Shown here: piece by piece, positions 16,195 to 26,323 of the stretch
How positions within the stretch are numbered: position 1 is the first letter of the stretch
Layout of the letters: every line of letters starts with the position of its first letter
NCBI GenBank assembly: GCA_964619555.1
Contig: CAZUDV010000002.1
Location: 124,001-188,000, forward strand
Origin: JAGOPY01 sp964619555
GTDB taxonomy: Bacteria; Bacteroidota; Bacteroidia; Bacteroidales; JAGOPY01
Reading direction: 5' to 3'
DNA: 64,000 nucleotides
The notes under the pieces: generated by a model
The model's database searches: none
Told to the model about the DNA's origin: nothing
The model's input: the letters and a program-made list of their open reading frames with translations, nothing else
Translations under genes and position numbers: made by a program

Positions 16195-17721
16195 ATGCAT
16201 AACAAGCTATTTACCACCAAACCTATCCATGATATTCTTAAAGAATCGGAAGATTCCGGTAAAGGGCTGAGACGGACCCTTACAGCCACGAACCTGACCA
16301 CATTGGGGATCGGCGCCATTATCGGCGCGGGGATCTTCGTGATCACCGGGCAGGCAGCGGCGCAGTATGCGGGGCCGGCCATCATGATATCTTTCATCAT
16401 TTCAGGAGTGGCGTGTGCCTTTGCGGGATTGTGCTATGCAGAATTTGCATCCATGATCCCCATTGCCGGCAGCGCCTACACGTATGCTTATGCTACCATG
16501 GGCGAATTTTTCGCCTGGCTGATCGGATGGGACCTGATCCTGGAGTATTTATTTGCTGCTTCTACGGTATCCGTTGGATGGTCAGGTTATGTGGTCAGCT
16601 TTTTGAAAGACTTCGGGGTGAGCATCCCGGCCTATCTCACGGCTGCCACGGGTTCAACGCTGGTAAACGTTCCGGGGTCGGGATGGATCATCGAAACCAA
16701 ACATCTCATCAGTCAGCTTGCTGCTGCCGGAACGGATATCTCAGCCCTGCCCCAAATGACCGCCTGGTTCAACCTGCCCGCCATGTTCATTGTAGCAACC
16801 CTGACCTTGCTGCTGGTAATTGGGATCAAGGAGTCGGCTAACTTTAACAATATAATGGTCATCGTGAAAGTCTCGGTGATCATCCTGTTCATAGCATTAG
16901 GATTCGCCTTTGTACAGGGCGCCAATTGGAAACCATTTATCCCGGAAAACACAGGGGGATTCGGACATTTCGGCTGGAGCGGGATCCTCCGGGCTGCCGG
17001 AGTGATCTTCTTTGCCTACATCGGATTTGACGCAGTATCAACAGCGGCCCAGGAGGCTAAAAACCCGCAGCGCGATATGCCAGTCGGTATCATGGGATCC
17101 CTGGGTGTTTCGACAATTCTTTATATCCTGGTGGCCATAGTGCTGACCGGCATTGTAAGTTACACCGAACTGAATGTCGCAGACCCGATGGCTGTTGGTG
17201 TCAATGCCATGGGCGACAGCATGTTCTGGTTGCGCCCTATCATTAAAATCGCGGCTATTGCCGGATTAAGCTCGGTCATCCTGGTGATGATGCTCGGTCA
17301 GCCGCGAATATTCTATTCCATGTCGAATGACGGATTGTTGCCGCCCCTGTTTTCAAAAGTGCATCCGAAATATAAAACACCATATGTCAGTACCATTATG
17401 ACCGGTTCTGTCGCCCTGATCTTCGCCGGTATTTTGCCCATCAGCGTACTCAGCGAACTCGTTTCGATCGGCACGCTGCTGGCTTTCACCATAGTTTGCA
17501 TCGGAATAATTGTTCTCAGGAAAACCAGGCCTGATATCCACAGGCCATTCCGTACACCATGGGTCCCGCTCATCCCGGTACTCGGCGCAGCCGTTTGCCT
17601 GGCTCAGATGATAGCCCTACCCTTCGACACCTGGCTCCGCCTGCTGGTCTGGATGGCTATCGGATTTGCTATTTATTTCACATATGGAGTAAAGCACAGC
17701 AAATTCAGAAATCCCCGGTAA
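16195..17721 (+). CDS. APC-family (cationic amino acid type) permease
   Basis: A 508-residue transporter of the CAT/YfnA branch of the APC superfamily. It opens with a cytosolic segment, GKGLRRTLTATNLTTLGIGA, then IGAGIFVITGQAAAQYAGPA (helix 1). The FASMIPIAGSAYTYAYATMG and WDLILEYLFAASTVSVGWSG stretches are typical of the CAT group, as is AYIGFDAVSTAAQEAKNPQR. Twelve or more helices are visible. The protein likely imports a cationic or neutral amino acid. It is the third amino acid transporter in a row. Confidence 0.88.
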   Translation: MHNKLFTTKPIHDILKESEDSGKGLRRTLTATNLTTLGIGAIIGAGIFVITGQAAAQYAGPAIMISFIISGVACAFAGLCYAEFASMIPIAGSAYTYAYATMGEFFAWLIGWDLILEYLFAASTVSVGWSGYVVSFLKDFGVSIPAYLTAATGSTLVNVPGSGWIIETKHLISQLAAAGTDISALPQMTAWFNLPAMFIVATLTLLLVIGIKESANFNNIMVIVKVSVIILFIALGFAFVQGANWKPFIPENTGGFGHFGWSGILRAAGVIFFAYIGFDAVSTAAQEAKNPQRDMPVGIMGSLGVSTILYILVAIVLTGIVSYTELNVADPMAVGVNAMGDSMFWLRPIIKIAAIAGLSSVILVMMLGQPRIFYSMSNDGLLPPLFSKVHPKYKTPYVSTIMTGSVALIFAGILPISVLSELVSIGTLLAFTIVCIGIIVLRKTRPDIHRPFRTPWVPLIPVLGAAVCLAQMIALPFDTWLRLLVWMAIGFAIYFTYGVKHSKFRNPR

Positions 17722-17821
17722 TATCAAAGGTTTCATCAGGTTAGCCGATTGGCTTTAACTAATTTGAAAAAATTTGGCCGAAGTCCCGGGTATATTTCCT
17801 GTTTTTCCCGATTAAGTGGAA

Positions 17822-18802
17822 ATGAAGGAATGGTTTAAGGAATTCTTTACGTTCAACCGGAATGAACAGCGGGGTATGGTTATCCTGCTGGCGCTGATGC
17901 TATTGTCGGTTGGTTTCAGGTTCGTACTTCCATTTTTAATTATTGAGGACCTGTATGATGATGAAAGCTTCAGGCTGCAGGTGGAACAATTCCTTAAAGA
18001 TACCCTCACTTCCGAGGAAAAATACAATAAAAGCGGTACTGGAAATATCCCCGTTTCTCCGAACGGTCCAGGAACTATTTTCATCCCGGATCCCTTCTTC
18101 TTCGATCCGAACGAGATGGATGAAACTCGCTGGCGAAAAACCGGATTGGATGAAAGGGTGATCCGGAACATTTTGCGTTACAGGGCAAAAGGCGGTGTTT
18201 TCAGGTCAAAAGATGACCTGAGAAAGATTTATGGAATGGCTGATTCCTGCTTTGAGATCCTCGAACCCTATATTCAGATCAAACCGGTCGAATCATTAAA
18301 AGACACAAATGTTAACAGGGCCAAAAAATATCCTGATTATAAACCCCCGGCTTATCAACCTTCGGAAGTAAAATTTACCGGGACCCTGGATCTGAACTCG
18401 GCAGATTCGGCACAACTTGAATCCCTTCCCGGCATTGGTCCCGGATTTGCCTCCAGGATCATCCGGTACCGAGAAAAACTGGGTGGATACGTCGCAGTTG
18501 ACCAGCTTTTGGAAATCAAAGGCATGGACAGCGCCCGGGTTTCCGGTTTAAAAGAAAGGATGGAGGTCGATCGATCGAAGGTTCAACAAATGGATCTCAA
18601 TCATGTGGCTTTCAAGGAAATGTTAAAGCACCCATACTTTGAGTACTACCTGGTTAAAGCCATTTTCAACCGGAAAGACAGGATCCGGTCTTATGACTCT
18701 GTAGCTCAGATCAGTGATCTCGAAAATATGTATCCGGAACTTTATGATAAAATTTCACCCTATCTGAAAGTGACGAAACCGGAAAAAAAAGATCAGGAAT
18801 GA
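17822..18802 (+). CDS. Membrane-anchored helix-hairpin-helix (ComEA-like) protein
   Basis: A 326-residue protein with an N-terminal transmembrane segment (about 18-38, QRGMVILLALMLLSVGFRFV) and helix-hairpin-helix units. One reads LDERVIRNILRYRAKGGVFR, another LNSADSAQLESLPGIGPGFA, the latter with the hallmark LPGIGPxxAxRII seen in ComEA DNA-binding domains; a third degenerate copy is near the C-terminus (LNHVAFKEMLKHPYFEYYLV). It may bind double-stranded DNA on the cytoplasmic or periplasmic side; topology is not clear. The frame opens at a GTG (17816) but ATG 17822 is preferred. It ends one base before the convergent rhomboid gene. Confidence 0.75.
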   Translation: MKEWFKEFFTFNRNEQRGMVILLALMLLSVGFRFVLPFLIIEDLYDDESFRLQVEQFLKDTLTSEEKYNKSGTGNIPVSPNGPGTIFIPDPFFFDPNEMDETRWRKTGLDERVIRNILRYRAKGGVFRSKDDLRKIYGMADSCFEILEPYIQIKPVESLKDTNVNRAKKYPDYKPPAYQPSEVKFTGTLDLNSADSAQLESLPGIGPGFASRIIRYREKLGGYVAVDQLLEIKGMDSARVSGLKERMEVDRSKVQQMDLNHVAFKEMLKHPYFEYYLVKAIFNRKDRIRSYDSVAQISDLENMYPELYDKISPYLKVTKPEKKDQE

Positions 18803-19510
18803 TCAGGAAATATTCGTTTTCCATGGTTGCTCCCGTTCCAACGGATCATCGTAACTCTCGTTATCATGGTTAAGGCTTTCATCATCGCCTGCCTCTTCTT
18901 CCAGCTCCCAGGAATATTTGCGACGCTGAGGGCCTTCATGGCGGTAATAGACCGCCAGGGCCACCCCGGCAACCAGGCCAAACAGGTGGGATTCCCATGA
19001 GATCGGTTCCTTTGGGAAGAATTCCGGAAATATACCCCAGATCAGGCTGCCGTATAAAAAAACGACAATCAGGGCAACGGACATGAGTCCCGTATGTCGC
19101 CTGATGATGCCACTGGTGAAAATAAAGGCGGATAATGCATAAACGATTCCACTGGCACCGATATGATAGGAGGGCCTGGCTCCTATCCAAACCCAGATAC
19201 CGGTAAACAACCAGGCAAAAGCAACGATCTTCCAGGCAATGTCCCTGTAAAAGTAAAACAATGCGGATCCCAGCACCAGTATTGGGACAGAATTAGCCAT
19301 AAGGTGCGAAAGATCCCCATGAAGAAACGGGGTTAGAATGATTCCAGGCAAACCGGACCAATTTCTTGGTAGGATACCCAAAATGGAAAAGTCATACTCA
19401 CCAACTATCTCGATGACTTTGACAGCCCACATCAGTACCACCAACAATAATGGTATCAGCAGGCTTCTGAGCATCCGCTGCTCTTCTTCCCTTATGGCTT
19501 TGGATAACAT
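18803..19510 (-). CDS. Rhomboid-family intramembrane serine protease
   Basis: A 235-residue polytopic protease. The catalytic serine lies in YHIGASGIVYAL (Ser120) and the catalytic histidine in WESHLFGLVAG (His175). The oxyanion-side HGDLSHLMANSVPILVLG motif is at about 64-81, and six transmembrane helices fit. A charged acidic tail of about 45 residues (rich in Glu/Asp/Arg) follows the last helix. Substrates are unknown. Its stop abuts that of the convergent ComEA-like gene. Confidence 0.88.
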   Translation of the reverse strand: MLSKAIREEEQRMLRSLLIPLLLVVLMWAVKVIEIVGEYDFSILGILPRNWSGLPGIILTPFLHGDLSHLMANSVPILVLGSALFYFYRDIAWKIVAFAWLFTGIWVWIGARPSYHIGASGIVYALSAFIFTSGIIRRHTGLMSVALIVVFLYGSLIWGIFPEFFPKEPISWESHLFGLVAGVALAVYYRHEGPQRRKYSWELEEEAGDDESLNHDNESYDDPLEREQPWKTNIS

Positions 19511-19634
19511 CGGATCGGTTTAGAAAATGTAAAAATACAATTTATCAAACGAACTAATTATACTAATTCTAAATTATTAAGACACATGTTACTTCCGGCA
19601 TTTAAGGCGATAAATCCCTGCTACCACTATACTC

Positions 19635-21962
19635 ATGAAACTAACGGTAAGACTGATGTTGATGCTTACCACCATCCTGAAATTGAATATATTTTATGCA
19701 GAAAATGATCCATCCGGCTCTAGGGTACTTATAAGGGGGACAGTCACCGGCCAAAGCCAGACACCACTTTTTGGTGCGCATGTATTTATCCCGGCTACCA
19801 GCCTGGGATGCATCACTGATTCGGCAGGTTTTTTCCATTTAACCTTGACTCCAGGTGACTACCGGATACGGATCAGTCATATCGGATACAGCGAATTTGA
19901 CACTAATGTCACTATTACGCAGCCGGGGAACTTCAGTTTTCAGCTTCATCTTTCAGAAAATGCTCTGCATGAAGTGATCATAACTGCCCCGGGTGTGCCT
20001 GATTTTCCGGAAGAATCTGTCCTGTTCAGGCAGAAGGATCTCTCAAAATTACCAGCTCTTTTAGGAGAAAATGATCCCCTGAAGGTTATTCAACTTCTCC
20101 CCGGTATCCATTCCGTAATTGACGGTGGGACCGGCATGTCGGTCAGGGGCGGGGATATAGATGAGAACCTGGTGCTCCTTGACCAGGCGACTCTTTATAA
20201 TCCATCCCACATGCTGGGATTTTTTTCCGTTTTCAATGATGACATGGTCAAAGAGATCAGGGTATTCAAAGGTAACCAGCCCATCAGATATGGCGGCAGG
20301 CTGTCGTCGGTTACGGAAGTGACCCTTTCAGACGGCAGCGGGAAAGGCTGGCATGGATCTGGTGAAACCGGGCTGCTGGCCAGTAACCTGATGCTTGCGT
20401 GCCGGACCGGATCGGATAAATTCTCCGGTGCTGTATCAGCCCGCCGGTCTTACGCAGACCTGTTCATGCCGTTGCTGAATAATCCCGACTTCAGCCAGAA
20501 CCGGATTTATTTCTACGATCTATATGGCAAAGCCCGGTACAACTTCAATGGCTTTACGAGCCTGAGCATTTCTGCCTACAAAGGAAATGATGCATTTAAA
20601 AATCCTCATGGTTACAGCCAATACGGAAACCAGATGGCATCGGCTCAGTTGCTGACAGACAAGGGCCGGTTTCACCATTCCACGGCAATCGTCTACAGCG
20701 ATTACCGGTATGGAATGGGCACAACAGTCCCGGGAAAACCCGGAGCATTCAGCTGGAGTTCTATCATCCGGGAATTCGGCATCAAGGAAAAACTGAACGT
20801 TGCAATAAACCAGGAAAATTCGATATCAGCCGGATTTCAATTGCTGAATCACTATTTTGATCCGTGTTATTTTACCGGAACGGGTGGCAACAGTTTCTTC
20901 GGGGAATATAAGTATTCCGGTGGCAAAGCTCTGGAGGGGGCAATATTCGCTGAACACACCTATTTCCCCTACTCCACATTAAAAATAGTCTATGGTTTTA
21001 GGTTCAGCGGGCTAATAAACCTTGAGAAATCCGGAACGAAAAGCGGCATTAACCATTCCTCTGAAAACCTCCCGGAGGAAGTGCAGGATTCCGGTCAAAA
21101 ACCGCTATTGGGCCTGGAGCCCCGGATCAGGATCAGTAAAAGACTGGGCCGGCATTGGTGGCTTATGACTTCATATTCCCGAAACCAGCAATACATTCAC
21201 TTGGCTCATACTGCAATTGCCAGCAATCCGGTAGATGTTTGGTTTCCTTCCGATGATGAGATTCCTTCGGAGCGAGCAGACCTTTTTATGCTTGGTCTTC
21301 AGGGAAACTTATTTAAAAAAGAACTATCCGTCGATTTCGATCTGTATTTCAAATCGACCGGCAGGGCCCTGGAGTTTCAGGACCACACGACATTATACCC
21401 GGCAGGAGATTTATCGGAGAACATCATCACCGGTACCGGAAAATCTGCCGGCCTGGAATGCAGAATAACGAAGTCATCGGGCTGGATCTACGGATGGATC
21501 AGTTATACCTATTCCCGGACCTGGCGCCAGTTCTATGCGATCAACCTGGGTCAGTCTTTCCCGTCATCTTATGATATCCCGCATGATCTCTCGGTCGTAT
21601 TGAACCTGGAGCCTGGCAAAAGACTGGTGATAAGTGCTGTATGGGTATATGCAACAGGCAAACCGTACACTTCCCCGGCCGGGGTAGCCTATCTGAGTGA
21701 AACGATCGTACCTCTGTATAATTCGAGAAACAATGCCCGGCTGGCAGATTATCACCGGCTGGACCTTTCACTGAAGATCCTGGGCAAACCGGGGAAAAAA
21801 TTTCAAAGCGACTGGACATTTTCCGTCTATAACGCTTATAACCGGAAAAATGTCATGAATCTTCAGTTCCTGCCTTCCGGTCAAAGCATCCTGGGTATGG
21901 AAATTAACCGTAACTACCTGTTTCCGATAATGCCATCTGTCTCATACCACTTCAAATTCTGA
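19635..21962 (+). CDS. TonB-dependent receptor with carboxypeptidase-regulatory-like domain (pair 1)
   Basis: A 775-residue outer-membrane receptor. After a signal peptide, a CarboxypepD_reg-like beta domain is seen (GTVTGQSQTPLFGAHVFIPA to about residue 110), then the plug domain (VIQLLPGIHSVIDGGTGMSV, RGGDIDENLVLLDQATLYNP) and a 22-stranded-barrel region ending in aromatic SVSYHFKF. Such proteins import a ligand using TonB energy. Four bases downstream is a DUF4249 lipoprotein, the usual partner. It is homologous throughout to the receptor at 23969-26323, for example NPSHMLGFFSVFNDD against NPSHFLGFFSVFNND. The substrate is unknown. Confidence 0.88.
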   Translation: MKLTVRLMLMLTTILKLNIFYAENDPSGSRVLIRGTVTGQSQTPLFGAHVFIPATSLGCITDSAGFFHLTLTPGDYRIRISHIGYSEFDTNVTITQPGNFSFQLHLSENALHEVIITAPGVPDFPEESVLFRQKDLSKLPALLGENDPLKVIQLLPGIHSVIDGGTGMSVRGGDIDENLVLLDQATLYNPSHMLGFFSVFNDDMVKEIRVFKGNQPIRYGGRLSSVTEVTLSDGSGKGWHGSGETGLLASNLMLACRTGSDKFSGAVSARRSYADLFMPLLNNPDFSQNRIYFYDLYGKARYNFNGFTSLSISAYKGNDAFKNPHGYSQYGNQMASAQLLTDKGRFHHSTAIVYSDYRYGMGTTVPGKPGAFSWSSIIREFGIKEKLNVAINQENSISAGFQLLNHYFDPCYFTGTGGNSFFGEYKYSGGKALEGAIFAEHTYFPYSTLKIVYGFRFSGLINLEKSGTKSGINHSSENLPEEVQDSGQKPLLGLEPRIRISKRLGRHWWLMTSYSRNQQYIHLAHTAIASNPVDVWFPSDDEIPSERADLFMLGLQGNLFKKELSVDFDLYFKSTGRALEFQDHTTLYPAGDLSENIITGTGKSAGLECRITKSSGWIYGWISYTYSRTWRQFYAINLGQSFPSSYDIPHDLSVVLNLEPGKRLVISAVWVYATGKPYTSPAGVAYLSETIVPLYNSRNNARLADYHRLDLSLKILGKPGKKFQSDWTFSVYNAYNRKNVMNLQFLPSGQSILGMEINRNYLFPIMPSVSYHFKF

Positions 21963-21966
21963 AACG

Positions 21967-22803
21967 ATGATCAAGCTATTGCTCTCAATTACTGTCGTAC
22001 TTATGATCCTGACCGGGTGCCAGGATGAATCGGAGGTCCTTCCCTCCCCCACTTTACTGGTGGTGGAGGCCATGATAACTTCCGATCCTGTTCCTCAGAC
22101 CATTTTAATCACTCATTCTGCCGGTATAAATACGGATTCCATCACTTGTGTCAGGAATGCACTGGTTATTATCACTGAAAGTAATGGAACTGAACATGTG
22201 TTCAGGGAGGTTGAAACAACCTACGGAACCATTTATCAATGCTCCGAATGGCCAGGCCTTAGGGAAGAAGAAGAATACAGGCTCAGTATCAAATTATCCG
22301 AATCGCTTGGGGGGCATGATTTTTTTGAAGCCACTTCCAGGGTATGTCCTTTAGAGCCTGTCGATTCGATCAAATTGAAGTATCATGGAAACTGGGGCAT
22401 TGCCGGGGCATATGAAGTTCAATGTTATTACCGGGATCCCCCTACCCGGGAATATTATATGTGCAATCTGCTGGTCAATAACAACCTGGTGACCAACACC
22501 CTGTCGGAAAAATTTGTCGTTGATGACCTGTTATTTAATGGAAATTATGCCGATGGTATTATTTGCGGCATACTGGACCAGTCGGAATGCGGGGAAAAGC
22601 TTCATCAAGGGGATTATGTTTATCTTCAACTGGCAAGTGTCGACGAAAGTTTTGCCCGTTTCATGAGAGGAGTGCAATCGGAAACCGGTTTGGAAAACCC
22701 CTTTTACGGCAGCCCGGCTGCTAATGTTTACAGCAATATCAGCAATGGGGCTGTGGGTTACTTCACCTGTTGCAAGGTAACGTATTCCGGTATCAGATTT
22801 TAA
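21967..22803 (+). CDS. DUF4249 lipoprotein (pair 1)
   Basis: A 278-residue lipoprotein (lipobox ILTGC, Cys18) of the DUF4249 family. These are surface or periplasmic beta-rich proteins coded next to TonB receptors; their function is not established. Shared motifs with the second copy are YEVQCYYRDPPTREYYMCN and the GILDQSECGEKLHQGDYVYL stretch, and the GAVGYFTCCKVTYS ending. Its 3' end overlaps the antisense endonuclease-like gene by 11 bases. Confidence 0.82.
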   Translation: MIKLLLSITVVLMILTGCQDESEVLPSPTLLVVEAMITSDPVPQTILITHSAGINTDSITCVRNALVIITESNGTEHVFREVETTYGTIYQCSEWPGLREEEEYRLSIKLSESLGGHDFFEATSRVCPLEPVDSIKLKYHGNWGIAGAYEVQCYYRDPPTREYYMCNLLVNNNLVTNTLSEKFVVDDLLFNGNYADGIICGILDQSECGEKLHQGDYVYLQLASVDESFARFMRGVQSETGLENPFYGSPAANVYSNISNGAVGYFTCCKVTYSGIRF

Positions 22804-23809
22804 CCACACTGATGCAAACCGGCAGGTGATCACTGTAACCATCGTGGTAATTCGGACCGAGGTAAGTCCGGAATGGCCTGCTGCCATAATAACCGGGATC
22901 AGTTTCCAGCAGGAATGAAGGGGCAAAGATCCTGCATTCCCGATCTGACAGGCTTAATCCATTCATCCCGTAATAAATACTCCCCGACACCAGGAACTGG
23001 TCGAATTCGCTCCACACTCCCTGATATTTTATAGTCCCGATGCCATTGCCTCTGCCGATATTTCCTGACAGGTTCAGAATACGGTCAGAATACGGTATGG
23101 AAAGTTCAGTACCGTAACTGCCGCCCGTCAACATCTGAATGCTTTCATTCCCGGGTTCATCATTGAAATCGCCCATAATGATGATATTTACCACCGGATC
23201 CGCCTGCCTTAAACTGTCGATGGAATGCATCAGAGACGAGGCTGCCCTGAGTCGGCGCGGGTTGGAGTGCATCGTGCCTCCAGAGCGGGAAGGCCAGTGA
23301 TTGACATAAATACTCAATGGCACATCCCAAAGCCTGCCTGACACCAGTAATATGTCTCTTGTGGTACTTTTCCCATCCAGCTCAACTTTCAGCCAGACTG
23401 AGGTGTCAGGGGTAAATAATTCCGGCCGGTATATCAACCCGACATCAATGCCCCTCGGATCGCGGGAATCCTGGTGAATGATCCGGTACCCGTACTTCTC
23501 CAGAGGCGTATCATAGATCAGCTTTTCCAGCACGTCCCTGTTCTCTATTTCGCACAGTCCGACCACGGCCGGCATATCCCACGCCTCTGCTGCGCTGATA
23601 ACTTTGTAGATCCTGACAATCTTTTTCCAGAACCTTTCATAAGTCCAATACCGGGCACTGTCAGGCAGGAATTCATCGTCGTTTGTCATAATGTCATCCC
23701 TGGTGTCGAACAGATTTTCAACATTATAAAACATGATCCCGGCCTGTTGACACTGGAGGATGCTTGTCAACAATACAAAGAGAATCAAAGGAATAAGTGT
23801 TTTTTTCAT
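22793..23809 (-). CDS. Secreted endonuclease/exonuclease/phosphatase-family protein
   Basis: A 338-residue protein with a signal peptide (LIPLILFVLLTSILQCQQAG; possible lipobox LQC). The fold motifs of the EEP superfamily are clear: GIMFYNVENLFDTRDD (metal-binding Asn/Glu), VVGLCEIENRDVLEKL, IYVNHWPSRSGG, IIMGDFNDEP (catalytic Asp/Asn) and SDHLPVCISV (terminal Asp-His). The family includes nucleases and phosphatases; the substrate is not defined, though an outer-envelope nuclease or phosphoesterase is likely. It lies antisense between two TonB receptor/DUF4249 pairs and overlaps the first DUF4249 gene by 11 bases. Confidence 0.85.
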   Translation of the reverse strand: MKKTLIPLILFVLLTSILQCQQAGIMFYNVENLFDTRDDIMTNDDEFLPDSARYWTYERFWKKIVRIYKVISAAEAWDMPAVVGLCEIENRDVLEKLIYDTPLEKYGYRIIHQDSRDPRGIDVGLIYRPELFTPDTSVWLKVELDGKSTTRDILLVSGRLWDVPLSIYVNHWPSRSGGTMHSNPRRLRAASSLMHSIDSLRQADPVVNIIIMGDFNDEPGNESIQMLTGGSYGTELSIPYSDRILNLSGNIGRGNGIGTIKYQGVWSEFDQFLVSGSIYYGMNGLSLSDRECRIFAPSFLLETDPGYYGSRPFRTYLGPNYHDGYSDHLPVCISVVKI

Positions 23810-23968
23810 AATCAGGATTTTTTAATGCTTTCATAGGTTAATCCGGATTTTTTAAAAAAATACCCGCCCGATATCAATTTCCTGCAACACTTTTACCCTT
23901 TATTTGTCTCTTTGTTTGTTCGGCTTAGTTTTTGATGAATCTCGATACACTTAATCTCAAAAACGATT

Positions 23969-26323
23969 ATGAGATTACTGACCATTTCCCTTTTTATTTT
24001 GTTATTTGGAATTGACCTCATAGCGGGACCGGAGACGGATCCAAACGTTAAAAGGTATACAGTAAGCGGCCATATTAAGGATTCCCAGACGGGCGAGGAC
24101 CTTTTCGGGGCATCTGTCCTGGTGGTGGAACTGAGTACCGGTACCGTTTCCAATGAATATGGGTTTTACTCCATCAGCCTGCCAAAAGGAACCTATACTT
24201 TTAAATTCACTTATCTTGGGTACAATCCTCAAACCATCAAACTGGAATTGGAAAAGGACCAGGTGCTGGATATCAGCATGGCACCTGTCCTGGAGGATCT
24301 GAAGGAAGTTGAGATCCGCGCGGAACGGGCCGATGCCAATATCCGGGCCCCTGAAATGAGTGTGGTGAAGATGGATGTCAAAGCCATCAATAAGATCCCC
24401 GCCCTCATGGGAGAGGTTGATATCATTAAAGCCATCCAACTTTTGCCAGGCGTCCAGTCAGTCAGCGAAGGGGCTTCCGGGTTCAGTGTGCGGGGGGGCA
24501 GTCCCGACCAGAATCTCATCCTTCTGGATGAGGCTACCGTCTATAATCCCTCACATTTTCTCGGATTCTTCTCCGTTTTTAATAATGACGCCATTAAGGA
24601 TGTCAAATTATATAAGGGTGATTTGCCAGCGCAATATGGCGGCCGTCTGGCTTCTGTGCTGGATGTCAGGATGAAGGACGGCAACACCAAAAAATTTGGT
24701 GGAACCGGCGGGATTGGGCTGATCAGCAGCAGGCTTACCCTTGAAGGTCCAATCGTCAGGGATAAGACTTCCTTTATCATTTCAGGAAGACGGACCTATG
24801 CCGACCTTTTCCTCTTCCTGGCAAAAGATGAAAATGTCCAGGACAGCCGGATGTATTTCTACGATTTCAATGCTAAAGTCAATCACACCTTTAACGAAAA
24901 AAACAGGATATACCTGTCAGGCTATTTCGGGAGAGATGTTTTTAAAAATCCATTTGCCTACATCAAGCTTGGCAATGCAACTGCCACAGCCCGCTGGAAC
25001 CATCTTTTTTCACAGAAACTGTTCAGCAATTTTGCCTTTATATACACTCATTACAATTATAACCTGGGAACTGCCAATGAGGATGATCCGAGTTCTTTTC
25101 TTTGGACTTCCACCCTCCAGGATTACCAGGCCAAGGGGGATTTCACATGGTACCTCAACAGCAACCATACCCTGAAGTTCGGGTTCAACAGCACTCTGCA
25201 CTGGTTTGATCCCGGAGAAGCCCGGGGAACAGGCTCTGAGAGTCTTTTCACGGAATATGCGCTGGAACATTCCAGGGCACTGGAAAGCGGCATTTATCTC
25301 AGCAACGATCAAAATGTCGGCAGTCGCCTGATACTCAAATATGGCCTCCGGTTTTCGATATTCCAGAATATCGGGCCCCAAACTGTTTACCGGTACAATG
25401 ATGACTTTATTATGGCAGATTCAGCCGTGTACAAGGCAGGGGATTTTTACAACACTTACGTCGGTGTTGAGCCCAGGCTTGGCCTGACCTATATACTCAA
25501 TGAGAAATCTTCACTGAAAGCCAGTTATTCCCATACATATCAATACCTGCAGCTTGCGCAAAATTCCACTGCCGGGACCCCGCTCGACATCTGGTTTTCA
25601 GCCAGCCCAAACGTAAAACCACAGGTTTCCGATCAGGTGGCAGCAGGTTATTTCCGGAATTTCAGGAAAAACACCATCGAAACCTCTCTTGAGGTTTATT
25701 ATAAAAGCATGCGAAATTCAATCGATTTCAAGGATCATGCTGAATTATTACTGAACAAGCAGCTCGAAGGCGAACTCAGGTTCGGAAAAGGGTGGTCATA
25801 TGGTGCTGAAGTAATGGTGAGCAAGCCGCAGGGCAGGATCAATGGATGGGTCAGTTACACCTACTCCAGGACTTACCGGAAATTCAAAGATATCAATAAT
25901 GGAAAGGTTTACCCGGCTCCATATGATTCTCCTCACGATGTTTCGATCGTAATGAATTTTGAGGCCAATAAAAGGATCAGCCTGTCGGCCAATTGGATCT
26001 ACTCGACCGGAAAACCGGTCACCTTCCCTACCGGAAGGGCCGTGATCGGGGGAGCTGTCGTGCCCATTTACTCCGACCGGAATGCCTACCGGATGCTCGA
26101 TTATCACCGCCTGGACCTGTCGGTAACGCTGCATCAGAAACCCGGCGAAATTCCTTCCAGGTTTAGCTGGGACCTGGTGTTTTCGGTATACAACGCTTAT
26201 AATCGTCACAATACCTGGTCTATAAACTTTATGCAGGATTCGCAGGACCCTTATGTGACTTATGCGGAGCAAACCTATCTTTTCGGGATCATTCCCGCCA
26301 TAACCTTTAATTTCAAATTCTAA
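23969..26323 (+). CDS. TonB-dependent receptor with carboxypeptidase-regulatory-like domain (pair 2)
   Basis: A 784-residue outer-membrane receptor, homologous to the one at 19635. It has a signal peptide, a CarboxypepD_reg-like domain (VSGHIKDSQTGEDLFGASVL), a plug (VRGGSPDQNLILLDEATVYN, KLYKGDLPAQYGGRLASVLD) and a beta-barrel with terminal AITFNFKF. The next gene starts directly after the stop codon with no gap, so receptor and DUF4249 lipoprotein are translated as a pair. Ligand unknown. Confidence 0.88.
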   Translation: MRLLTISLFILLFGIDLIAGPETDPNVKRYTVSGHIKDSQTGEDLFGASVLVVELSTGTVSNEYGFYSISLPKGTYTFKFTYLGYNPQTIKLELEKDQVLDISMAPVLEDLKEVEIRAERADANIRAPEMSVVKMDVKAINKIPALMGEVDIIKAIQLLPGVQSVSEGASGFSVRGGSPDQNLILLDEATVYNPSHFLGFFSVFNNDAIKDVKLYKGDLPAQYGGRLASVLDVRMKDGNTKKFGGTGGIGLISSRLTLEGPIVRDKTSFIISGRRTYADLFLFLAKDENVQDSRMYFYDFNAKVNHTFNEKNRIYLSGYFGRDVFKNPFAYIKLGNATATARWNHLFSQKLFSNFAFIYTHYNYNLGTANEDDPSSFLWTSTLQDYQAKGDFTWYLNSNHTLKFGFNSTLHWFDPGEARGTGSESLFTEYALEHSRALESGIYLSNDQNVGSRLILKYGLRFSIFQNIGPQTVYRYNDDFIMADSAVYKAGDFYNTYVGVEPRLGLTYILNEKSSLKASYSHTYQYLQLAQNSTAGTPLDIWFSASPNVKPQVSDQVAAGYFRNFRKNTIETSLEVYYKSMRNSIDFKDHAELLLNKQLEGELRFGKGWSYGAEVMVSKPQGRINGWVSYTYSRTYRKFKDINNGKVYPAPYDSPHDVSIVMNFEANKRISLSANWIYSTGKPVTFPTGRAVIGGAVVPIYSDRNAYRMLDYHRLDLSVTLHQKPGEIPSRFSWDLVFSVYNAYNRHNTWSINFMQDSQDPYVTYAEQTYLFGIIPAITFNFKF